Assembly (NCBI GenBank): GCA_019916065.1
Contig: CM034244.1
Location: 28,822,471-28,886,470, forward strand
Source: Vitellaria paradoxa
Lineage: Eukaryota > Streptophyta > Magnoliopsida > Ericales > Sapotaceae
Reading direction: 5' to 3'
Length of the DNA: 64,000 nucleotides
The position numbers and the translations under genes are program-made. Each line of letters starts with the position of its first letter. The first letter of the stretch is position 1. Positions 25,942 to 35,718 of the stretch are shown here, one piece after another. A model generated the notes under the pieces. It was not told the origin of the DNA. It saw only the letters and a list, made by a program, of their open reading frames with translations, and ran no database searches.

Positions 25942-27035
25942 GATTCAGACGTTGTTGTCGTTGACTTCTCCATATCTTCAGATAAAATGAAGTTTAAAAA
26001 AGAGAAGTATAGGGAAGCAGCTAAGAGGTTATCGAGGTCGAAGCCCAGGCCTGCCAAAAAGGGTCAAGATTGTTAGCTCTAGCCCCCCCGAATAAAGGGC
26101 CCTCTGATGTGGAGTCAAGGGATGATGACCCTATTTCTGCATTGCTATAGGTGGGTCCTCAAGATGCCCCCTTGTCAAGCTCAGTCAATGCCAAGCTAAA
26201 GGCTCTTCCATCTTCTTCCAGCCTGAGCAACTAGCCAAGAGCTGAAGTACCCACCAAGCCATCCAAGCCAGCCAACCATGTCGACTATTTTATGCTAGCA
26301 GTCAAAAGAACAGAAGGTATCATTTCTCCAGTTGACTTAGTGCATATAAGAGAGATCTCGATGACTAGGCTGGCTAAGAATATTGCTCATGACCTAGCCA
26401 AGGTATGAATTTCTACTCATTCTTCCTAAGATGTCCATTAATAATTTCTTGTTTTAACTTTTATCCTGCATTTTTAGGTTATGCTCTATTCGGCTGAGCT
26501 TGGGACTTGGCACATTATATCAAACCCAAGGTATCTCTAGAAGGTAAAAAAAAACAAGCACCCCCTTGCCTATATCTCTCATTTAGAAGAGGAGTTGGAA
26601 AGGGTACGCACCATGGCCAAAGCCACTTTTACTAAGCGGGATAATGCCCTCTCTGCCCGAGATGAAGCCATTCAAAGCTCAAGTAGCCTTTATTCAGCCT
26701 TAGTTACGAAGACCAAATTGAATAATCTGGCTAACCAGAGGGCTGATTAGCTAGCAAAACAGTTGGAGACCCTCAAAGGCCAAGTGGAGAAGGAAAAATT
26801 TAAAGCAATCGAGGACTTCAAGGAAAGTAATGAAGCCTAAGATTGGTTAGCTGAAGCCTTCGAGGACAGTTTTGAGGATGCTAAGAAGGAGATCCTCAAG
26901 ATCCATCCTGAGTTTGACTTATCTAAGGTGCTCTTCATCGACGGAGTAGCTGCATCTCCAGCTAAAGATGATCAAGGCCAGGGACCTGAGGCTAATCTCA
27001 GGCAAACTGAGCCTAGCCAGGGCAGGGGTGTCTAG
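25942..27035 (+). pseudogene. Antisense extra ORF of the Tat element (coiled-coil protein)
   Basis: It lies on the strand opposite to pol, between integrase and the expected 3' LTR. With several stops and frame changes it reads DSDVVVVDFSISSDKMKFKK, then PVDLVHIREISMTRLAKNIA, an apparent intron (about 26404-26478), then HLEEELERVRTMAKATFTKR and a coiled coil of Lys/Glu heptads (26580-26830), and an acidic tail FEDSFEDAKKEILKIHPEF. Antisense ORFs in this position are known in Tat elements such as Grande; their function is unknown. An upstream exon ending near 25860 is possible, because ATGATTGTAG just before 25942 looks like a splice acceptor. Confidence 0.65.
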
Positions 27036-27359
27036 GTCTACCTTTTCATCATCATTTTTTTGAAGTTTCTACTTTTGAAATATACTGTGCATTTTTGGGC
27101 TGGCCTTCGAGCCCTTAATTGTACTAGAATTATTTTCGCATGAAGTGGCTCTATTTTCTTCTGTATATATATATATATATATATATTCTCATGTGATGAA
27201 TTTATTTCAATTTTTATATAGAGTCTATGCTTAAGTAAATTTTTGAAGTAAATTAATTAAATTACTTGAACTTGATTAGGCTCGGCTATTCATTTGGTAG
27301 GATTGTGCTTTTAAACCTTTAAGGTTGCATATATTAAGTTGCCTCTAGCTGATCAATCA

Positions 27360-27730
27360 TTGATCTGTCCCTTGGGATTTTTGTTTTGCTAGGTGCTCTA
27401 TCTCACACCAATTGATTACTCTCGGACCAACCAAGTTGCCGCTCTACCCTTTAGACGTTCGTGACCTAGCAGGCAGTTTTCCTCTGTCGGTCAGCTGCTT
27501 TTAGACTGACCGAGTTGTCGATTTGTCCCTTAGGCACTCTTGGCTTAGCTAGCAATTTTCTTCTATTGGTTGAACGCTCTCGAACTGACTGAGTTGTCGA
27601 TCTGTCTTTTAGAAACTCTTGGCCTAGCGAGCAGTTTTCTTTTGTCAGTTGGTCACTTTCGGACTAACCGAGCTGTCGGTCTGCACCTTAAGCACTCTGG
27701 GCCTAGCGGATGGTTGTTTAATCAATCGAT
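27360..27730. repeat. Tandem repeat of about 80 bp, 4-5 units, in the Tat element
   Basis: Units start near 27424, 27504, 27583 and 27661 (GACTGACCGAGTTGTCG and variants), with a partial unit before the first. Each carries a shared core of the type CTTGGCCTAGCGAGCAGTTTTC. Tandem repeats downstream of pol are a known trait of Tat/Ogre elements. Confidence 0.8.
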
Positions 27731-28027
27731 CATTCTTATATCGTTTCGATGTAGACCTATCGTACTAGGGGAGACAACAATATATGTCAAAATACCATCT
27801 GAGAAAGACTTTATTCAATTTATCGAAAAGAATAATTCGATTTAAGAAAGAAAAATTCACAGTTGTTTAAACGTAATAAAATTTTAAATGCTTCATATGC
27901 CATGGGTGAGGTAACATCCATCTATCAGCATCCTTAAGCTAATAAGTCTCCTTTCTTATGTAAGAGGAACTACATATGGTCTTTCCCAGTTTGGCCTGAG
28001 CTTTCCTCCCTAAGTATCTCTTGTTGA

Positions 28028-29103
28028 CTATTTTACCCTTTTGAGCACCAAATCTTTAACTCTAAAATCTCTCGATCTGACCCTTCTGTTGTGGTATTGT
28101 TTCATCTTTTGCTTATAGGATACTATTCGAATAGTAGCCTGTAACCTTTTCTCCTCCAGTAAGTCTAAGTCTACTTTTAATGCTTCCTTGCTTGTTTCTG
28201 GATCGTAAAGCTTATTCCTCAGGCTAGGTAGACTGATCTCGATTGGGATTACTGTTTCAGTGCCAAAAGCAAGTGAAAATGGAGTGCATCCAGTAGGAGT
28301 CCCTTTGGCCATTCTATAAGCCTCTAGTATGTTTGGAAGTTCGTCTGCCCATAGCACTTTCGCCTTTTCTAACCTGGTCTTTATAATCTTTAAGATGGAT
28401 TGGTTAGTCACTTCCACCTGGCCATTAGCTTAGCGAAGCTCAGAAGATGAGTAGTGATAACTGATGTTGAGTTGTCATAAAGCTCATTGAATTGTCATCA
28501 TTCGAATTGTTTTCTATTGTTCGGTTACCACGACCTTGGGATTCTAAACCTACAGACAATTCCCTGCCATAGAAACTTCTTCATGTTTTGCTCTGTTATA
28601 TTTGGCAATGCCTCGGTTTCAACCCATTTGGTGAAGTAGTTGATTGCTACCATGGTGAACTTTCTCTAGCCCTTACCTAAGGGAAAAGGGGCTAATAATA
28701 TTGAGTCCCCATTGAGTAAAGGGCCAAGAGCTCTGAATTGGGACCAGTTCCTAGGTCGGTAAGCTGGGGATATTAGCGAATCTCTTACATTTATCACATC
28801 TCTTCACCAGATTTTGGGCGTCCCTTTCGATGGTTGGCCAGTAGTATACAACTCGCAGGACTTCTTAGCCAGCATCTTCTACCCCAAATGATTACCATAG
28901 ACCCCTTCATAAATTTCTTTTAGGATGTAGTCTGCCTCTGCTTCATTAGCACAGCGGGGTAGTGGCATGGTGTAATCTTTTCTATAGAGAATGCCATTGA
29001 GCAGCACATACTTCATAGCTTGGTATTCGATTCTTCTTCGTTTATTTTGATTATTAGGAAGAATTCCTTTCTCCAGATAATCTTTGATTGGCTTTGCCCA
29101 CAT
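28028..29103 (-). pseudogene. Integrase of the Tat element
   Basis: The N-terminal zinc-binding region lies at 28879-29103 (VLLNGILYRKDYTMPLPRCA, then EIYEGVYGNHLG, with the expected H). The catalytic core between 28430 and 28870 is broken by stops and frame changes. The C-terminal part is open at 28028-28417 (TRLEKAKVLWADELPNILEA, TPFSLAFGTETVIPIEI). Integrase inserts retroelement cDNA into the host genome; this copy cannot be active. Confidence 0.8.
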
Positions 29104-29121
29104 ATCTTTGACCTCAATTTG

Positions 29122-29480
29122 CTATGCTTTGACTGTTTGAATGCTTGAAGAATCAAGTAACTCCATTGGCAGATTTGGGTTCTGCTCCTCTGAAGAAGCT
29201 ATTATAGCCAATCGATCAGCCTTTGCATTGTCCAGCATGACGACTCTTTCCAGTGTTACTTTGAAAAACCTTTTGGCTAAGTCCTTGGCCATTTGACAAT
29301 ATTCCACCATGGCTTTTCCCCTAGCCTTGTATTCCCCCTCAACTTGTTCTACCACTAGCTGGGCATCACTTCCCACGACTATTTGGTCTCCCCCCATTCT
29401 CTGAGTAATCTGAAGGCTAGCTATCAGAGCCTCGTACTCTGCCTCATTATTGGAAGATGGGAAGTTAAAGCATAAAGCAT
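29122..29480 (-). pseudogene. Second, plant-type RNase H of the Tat element
   Basis: The open stretch 29122-29397 contains VGSDAQLVVEQVEGEYKARG and DNAKADRLAIIASS, the D-containing and C-terminal motifs of the extra RNase H domain found in Tat elements between the retroviral-type RNase H and integrase. The N-terminal strand continues upstream to about 29480 (EYALCFNFPSSNNEAEYEAL-like region) with a stop. Confidence 0.75.
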
Positions 29481-29799
29481 ACTCGACTTTTTAGCCTTCA
29501 GGGAAAACCGGCATAACACTTGTTCCAGTTGTTTTCTGGGTTGAAGAGCCATCTACGTTCAAAATCCAGGTCTAATGTGGGGTATCTTCTTCAAAGGGAA
29601 CTTCAGTCATAGCAGTAAACTACGTAATAAAGTCAGCTGTTGCTTGTCTTGTGATTGCCAATGACGGCCTATACTAGAACTAACTGAGTTCAATTGACCA
29701 TTTAACTAGCCTCCCTGAAGTCTCTAGTTTATGAGAGATATTTTTCAAGGGCTGGTCAATCAAGACCACTATGGTGTGAGCTTAAAAATACACCTTTAG

Positions 29800-30924
29800 C
29801 CTTCTGGCTACTGTTATCAAGGCACAAGCAAGTAATTCCATCCTTGGGTATCACTTTTTAGCTCCCTATAGCCTCTGCTAGTATAGTATCTTGGTTTCTG
29901 TAAACTATCCTCTTCTTTCACTAATGTCGAGTTGACGGTTGTAGCAGATACTGCCACGTAGAGGTAAAGTTTCTCTCCAGGGAAGGTCCTATTAAGCAAA
30001 GGGACTACCCCCAGGTAATACTTTAGCAGCTGGAAAGTGTCTTTACATTCAGCAGTCCATTTAAATTCCTTCCTCAGGATCTTAAAAAATAGGTGACACT
30101 TGTTTGAAGATCTTGAAATAAACCTATTGAGGACGACAATGCGACCTAGCAGCCTATGAACTTCTTTTGTTGTTCATGGAGATTACATCTCTAGGATCGC
30201 CTGGACCTTCTCCGAGTTTGCCTCTATACTTCGGCTGGACACCATGAACTCAAGAAATTTTCTAAAGGTGACCCCAAAAGCACATTTTACTAGGTTCACT
30301 TTCATTTGGAACCATTTAAGGGTGTTAAACATCTCCTCCAGGTCTACTACGTGATCAGAGGTCTATTTACTCTTCATCAACATGTTATCAACATAGATCT
30401 CCAAATTGCATCCAACCTATTATTTGAACATGAGGTTAACCGGCCTTTGATATATTGCCCCAGCATTTTTTAAACCAAATGACATAATGTCATAGCAGTA
30501 TAGGCCCTAGTCAGTGACAAAGGCGGTATGTTCCTGGTCTTGCTCGACCATTCGAATTTGGTTGTAACTTAAAAAAGCATCCATGAAAGAAAGTACCTAA
30601 TGTCTGGTTGTCGAGTTTCATCAGAAGGGGTAAGCTATCCTTGGGATAGGCTTTGTTCAGGTTAGAAAAGTTTACGTGTATCCTCCACTTCCCGTTGGAC
30701 TTTTTGACCATCATTACATTGGAGAGCCAAAAATGATAATGTAAGTCCCTAAGGAACTTGGCCCTAAGCAATTTTTCTACTTCTTCCGCCACTGCTTTGT
30801 TTCGCTTGAGGGCAAAGACTTTTCTCTTTTGCTTGACCGGCTGAGCTCTTGGAGAAATGTTAAGATGGTGGGCCATTACCTTAAGGTCTATACCATGCAT
30901 GTTTTCATGCGACCAAGCAAACAC
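29800..30924 (-). pseudogene. Reverse transcriptase and RNase H of the Tat element
   Basis: Fingers region at 30511-30924: SNVMMVKKSNGKWRIHVNFS and LNKAYPKDSLPL. After several frame changes the catalytic motif appears near 30370-30400 as YVDN in place of YVDD, so an essential Asp is replaced by Asn. RNase H remnants lie at 29817-29999 (EKLYLYVAVSATTVNSTLV, DSLQKPRYYTSRGY). Clearly non-functional. Confidence 0.8.
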
Positions 30925-31646
30925 ATCCGAGTTCTGTCTTAAAAACTACCTGAGCTCTTCTTTCTACTGATCTGTTTTCGAAGCTCCAATCTCCACGACC
31001 CTCTTGAGTTTCGGATCTCCTATTGTGACCTTCTCCAGATCGTTTCTGGGTTCTTTTCTCTTCAATTCTTTCTTGTCTCTAACTTCTAGCGTTTTCACAA
31101 TCAAGAACTCTCGGTCAGTGTCTCTTTTGAGGGATGAGACATAGCATTCTCGTGCGGCCCTCTGATTTTCCTTTACACAGTCAACCCCGTGCTTAATAGG
31201 AAACTTGAGCCAGAGGTGATAGATCAATGTGACAGCTCTGAATTAGTTTAAAGTTCCTCTACCAAGTATGGCATTATAGGCCGAAGGATAATCGGCCACA
31301 AGTTTATCATCTTTGTTGCTCGCACAAGCTTAGACCCCAAAGTAACTATGAGGGTAATGGCACAGATAGGCTCGACATGATCCCCAACAAAGTCGATTAA
31401 TGGTGAGTAGACCGGATGTAGCTTCTCCTTTCTGATCTTCATCTTCTCAAATACCTTCCAGTAAAGGATATCCGTTGATCTTCCGTTGTCTACTTGAATT
31501 CTCCACGACTGGAAGTTAGCTAAAACAACAGATATGACTAAGGGGTCATTGTGTGGATGACTTAGCTCGGAGGCTTCATCCTTAGTAAAGGTGATTTGCG
31601 CTGATTCCATTTTCATCCTCTTGACCAGCTGATCTGTGTTTATCAC
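30925..31646 (-). pseudogene. Aspartic protease and linker of the Tat element
   Basis: Open stretch 31248-31646 contains VDNGRSTDILYWKVFEKM, matching the usual VDNGSSADILY with changes next to the active-site Asp. The linker 30964-31227 (EREFL-like lysine-rich, ARECYVSSLKRD) leads to RT. Retropepsin releases the gag-pol products. Stops separate these pieces. Confidence 0.75.
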
Positions 31647-31838
31647 CTATTGGCCTCTCCTAAGCTCTCGGCATATTTCTTCCGTGCGGATGAGTATTTA
31701 CCTCCCCTTGCAACCTATCCTGCTATAACCCTTATCTCCCCCTAGGGTTACTGAGCTAGTTGCCCCCTGCTTGAGCTCCTCCAAGGCGGGCTCCTCTAAG
31801 GTAGGGTTTTTGTATTATCCCACCTATCCCTTTGTTAC

Positions 31839-33157
31839 CTAGCAATAACCCTTGTACTTACCTTTTCTGATAAGTTCTTCAACCAGTCTCTTCAGGTCAA
31901 AGCATTCCTCTGTGTTATGCACGTGATCCCTGTGGTATAACCAATACTTAGTTTGATTCTTTGATCTTGGAGGGGCCTTCATCTCATTCGGCCATCTGAA
32001 CTCTGGATCGTTCCTGATGGCATAAAACACCTGCTCCATTCATAGGTTCAGTAGGGTGAAATCCCCAGCTGCCCTCATGAACCGATCTTTCCTATCTCCT
32101 ACTTGACCCATCGTCTCAGAAATTTTGGCGTCTTCATCCCTTTGTCATCCTTAGGGTTATTCTACCGCTTCTTTTCTGACCTAGAGATTGTCGCCTTAGC
32201 ATCCCTCTGAGCTTTTTGTATCCTCAGCATTCATGTGCTTTTGAGCTCAAGACATCAGTTTGGTCATGTTCACTGGGGTTTTTTTGGCCAAGGAGAAAGC
32301 AAGCCATCTGGGCTTGAGGCCACTCATGAAAGCCATGGGTGCCACATTCTCATCGACCTTTTCGATCTCCAGCATCTCCTGATTGAATCGGTTGACCTAT
32401 TCCTGAAGGGATTCATCCTTCCCTTGCCTAACCATTATGAAATCAGCAGGGAATTTCCTTTGTTGTTGTCTGCCAATGAAATGTGAAGCAAAATACTTAT
32501 TAAGTTGTTTGAAGTTCCTGGCTTGATTTTGTTAAACCAAGCTCAGGTTAGACCCTTTAAGGTAATGGAGAATGCTCGGCATTTGATCTCGTCAGGAGCC
32601 ACATGTAGGTGCATCGCCGAGTTATACGTATCCAAACGATCTGCTGGGATATTTGAACCATCATAAGGTTCTACTGTAGGCATTTTGAACTTTGGGGGTA
32701 AAGGGCATTCCATTACGACAGCGATGAATGGGGTCCCCATCCTACCAACTATGTCTTCCATGATGTTGGGGTTCCGTACTATTGCCATGGTCCCATTAAT
32801 CTGAGCCTGTATGACTCTAAATCTCTGCTCAACTGTCCCAATGTTCTTTATTTTTTTGGGTTCCACATTTGCCCGACGTAGAATAGTTTCACTATACGCC
32901 CCATCATCTATCACCGTGCCATTCTGTCGGGGAAGATTCAGTCTTCCATCGTTCTCCCCAACAACCCCTCCATCACCATCATTGTGGATTGCTCCACTGT
33001 TGCCTGGACCATTGGGTGGATCCTGTTGCGGTGATGGGGGTAGAACTGGAGCCAAGCGATCAACACACTCCATAATGGCCTACACTGTTGCTGCCAAGCC
33101 CGTGAATTGTCACTCCATCATAGTGATCCTGTCGTCTCCTTGATTCTGGTTCTCCAT
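31839..33157 (-). pseudogene. Gag of the Tat element
   Basis: Starts at ATG 33157-33155 (MENQNQGDD) and is interrupted by stops within the first 30 codons. It is then open at 32543-33073, containing PPKFKMPTVEPYDGSNIPAD and LHVAPDEIKCRAFSITLKG, the typical Tat gag capsid region. Frame changes follow. The zinc-finger-like segment lies at 31839-32039 (YWLYHRDHVHNTEECFDLK). Gag forms the retrotransposon particle. Confidence 0.8.
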
Positions 33158-33240
33158 TGACGAAGTTGATTGGCCTTGATGGGCTATAAATCCGGATCTG
33201 GTACAGACCATGAAAAAATGGATCAAGCGTCGATTCCTAC

Positions 33241-33251
33241 AGACGGTGCCA
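33241..33251 (-). other. Primer-binding-like site of the Tat element
   Basis: On the minus strand TGGCACCGTCT begins two bases after the LTR end. It resembles the TGGCGCCGT start of sites complementary to the 3' end of plant tRNA-Asp, with one mismatch. Confidence 0.55.
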
Positions 33252-33253
33252 AC

Positions 33254-33825
33254 TGATGATAGTGAAACTTCGTGGTCCTGAATCCGAGTTCCTTAATGGT
33301 TGATCCGACTAAAATAGAATAACTTGCTCACCTGAAACACCAGTGTGGTGCTAGCCAAAGATCCTCCAATGATCAAGACAGTGAAAGTCAGAATATATTT
33401 TAGTAGAATAATGTCAGGGTAAGAGCAACTTACCTGTGATGGTGGTTTGTTCCCCTATTTATAGAAATATCTTACTAATTTTAAAGATATGAATAAATTG
33501 GGATTCCTTCTTGATTCACCGTGATTTTCATATTTAGATAAGAAAAATGCGAGATTTGTATCAACCTTGAAATTTTTTATCTAAATTAATAATTTTGAAT
33601 CAACAATTATGGCGTGGATTTTAGGATCTTGATCTCGAAGATCTCACTCACACGCCTAAGCTCAACTTGACACCTAATAGCCCAGACTGTGGAGATCAGC
33701 CCAAGCCAGTCTAACCTAGAAAGCTCAGCAGGTCGGCTCGGAGGGTCAACTTGGCCTCCTTTGAGGAGTACCCCGGCACCAAGGGGCATTTCTATCATTT
33801 TGGTAAGACTCAGAAATCTTCTTCA
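33254..33825 (-). repeat. 5' LTR of the Tat element
   Basis: On the minus strand it runs from TGAAGAAGATTTCTGAGTC (33825) to CACTATCATCA (33254), with TG/CA ends. A TATA-like TATAAATAGGGG lies near 33453-33466 on the minus strand, a plausible LTR promoter. The inner end is fixed by the adjacent primer-binding-like site; the outer end (33825) is less certain, because the partner LTR is missing. Confidence 0.6.
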
Positions 33826-35276
33826 TCGTATAGAATAGAGACAAGTAGATCTATTAATTAGGAAAAGTGACAATACTCAAATAATGGATAATGTGATGTA
33901 GCATGATAGACCAAAACTAATGTGAGTATATATTATAAAAAAAATACATGATTTGGGAACTGTTTGGAGTTAAAAAATACAAAACTTTAGAAATCTATGC
34001 AAACACAGATTACGAGATTATAAAATTTAAATTTTTACTCACTGCATAAAAGTAGGAGACACTAACTTTTAGAAATTTATATAACTCCCAACACACACTT
34101 CATATGATATAATGGAGGAAATGATGCTTATCCTTGTGAAATTAAAATAAAAAAAAGCATATAACAACACATTTAATTAGAAAAAATGGTAAATTACTTA
34201 TTATTACTTAGATATTACTATAATCTTATCACTTGGTTATATCAGTAAGGAATAAAAATTTTATTATAAATTTCAAAAGATTGAGATTGAAATTTGTTTC
34301 AAATAATTAGGAAAATGGTACTAAAGAATTGAGATTGAATTTTTAATTTTTTTAATTTTTCTTATGTAATTTCTCTTAAAATTATGAAAATACGATTCTT
34401 TATTTTTACACATCCAAATCTCCGTCACATTGACATTGCAAAGGGTTACGTGAAGTTTTGGGCTGATTTTAATTCATCATTGGACTTCATTCAAAATTTT
34501 ATTTTAGAATTCAAGTTTTTTTTATTTTCTATATTTTTTAAACGATTTTATATTTTAAATAGTTTGCCAGCGCTTCAATTAATCTGAATTAGTGACTATG
34601 AAAAACAAATTCAAAATTTTATTAATTGATCTACTTATAGTTATATTTTAAATACTTATAACATTCTTTAAATAATGATATTGTTTCAAAAAGTTAAATA
34701 ATAAAAAATTGTAATATTTATGAAAAGAATATTACAATTAATTAAAAGTTGAATAACATAATTGAAAAAAAAAGAATAATAATCTCGAACACTGAAACGA
34801 GATTTTGCATAAAAATACTAATATGGGCAAAGTAACAAAATTTAACAGAGATTTATTTTTATTTTTATTTGAAATAGCTTTATGGATGGTGATGCAGTGG
34901 TCATAGAAGAAAAGTTCTTTAGGCTTTTTAGGCCTAGAATGGCATCGTAAATACTTGTTCCTGGAATTTGATGTTGGGCCCACTTAAGTTCAATTGGAAA
35001 TAGACTAATGGCCAATATCCATCACTTTGCGATGGCCTGCGATATTTTTCGAGATTTCTGTATTACTTGGGCCTCTAAATGGCCAACGTTTCTATTTTGG
35101 AAAGATTTTTGGGCCTTAATTATGTGGGCTTGATGAATCCGTTTTCAGTTAAAGTTTTTGGAGAAGTCGTGTAATTTGCATTTTTCAGATTCACTTTTAT
35201 TTCAAACTTTTTGTTTTTAGTGATTTTTATTAATTAGTTGGGTTTATACTTTTTTATATATCTGGCCCAATAACAT
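33826..35276. other. AT-rich intergenic spacer
   Basis: No gene is supported. Long A/T runs; short open frames are compositional. It ends at the target-site duplication of the MULE. Confidence 0.6.
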
Positions 35277-35285
35277 TAGTATCTT

Positions 35286-35340
35286 CGGAAAATTGTATCC
35301 AAATCATACTTTGTAATCTTTTAAGGCTATTAGTCATACC
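35286..35340 (+). repeat. Left terminal inverted repeat of the MULE
   Basis: Starts CGGAAAATTGTATCC directly after the target duplication and ends AGTCATACC. It aligns without gaps to the reverse complement of 44956-45010. Confidence 0.75.
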
Positions 35341-35597
35341 AAAAAAAAAAAGTATTGCTTTTAAGTCACATTAATGTGGAAAGTTTTGTATTTAAGTCAC
35401 ACATTTGAGTGGGTTCCACGAGTTTGTTTTAAATATAATTTATAATATGACGTAAATGCCCTTTTTTCTATAATTAACTGAAATGAAGTTGGCGAGAATT
35501 ATGGAATCGAGAATCACATTTTCCGTTTTTGTTTCATTCCTTATAAATCGCGTGAACAAGCATATAGTGAGATAAAAGTCTGTTAAAGGATTATATA

Positions 35598-35718
35598 CGA
35601 AGGAATACATACAGATTACGCGAGTTTGTGCTGTGAGATTAACGTCGGTCGAAGGAATACATACGGATTTGGATTACACATTTGGGTGAGTTTGTGCTGT
35701 GAACGATTTCGGTCAGTC
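35598..35718 (+). repeat. Duplicated leader of the MULE transposase gene
   Basis: CGAAGGAATACATAC occurs at 35598 and 35650, each followed by GAGTTTGTGCTGTGA and a TCGGT phrase. This is a two-copy direct repeat directly upstream of the preferred start codon (35719). It probably belongs to the 5' untranslated region; a leader intron cannot be excluded. Confidence 0.6.

Larger units (their letters stand above)
25942..33825 (-). mobile_element. Decayed Ty3/gypsy retrotransposon, Tat lineage
   Basis: Element order on the minus strand: 5' LTR (33254-33825), primer-binding-like site (33241-33251), gag, protease, RT, RNase H, a second plant-type RNase H, integrase (to 28028), an 80-bp tandem array (27.36-27.73 kb), then an ORF on the opposite strand (25942-27035). 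The second RNase H and the antisense ORF are diagnostic of the Tat lineage. All frames carry stops and frameshifts. No sequence like the 5' LTR is seen left of 25.9 kb, so the 3' LTR seems lost. Confidence 0.85.

Noticed and set aside
35626..35718. Earlier ATG of the transposase frame
   Set aside because: It would translate the duplicated leader; MSSNLMLLCKFG at 35719 is the better start for this family.
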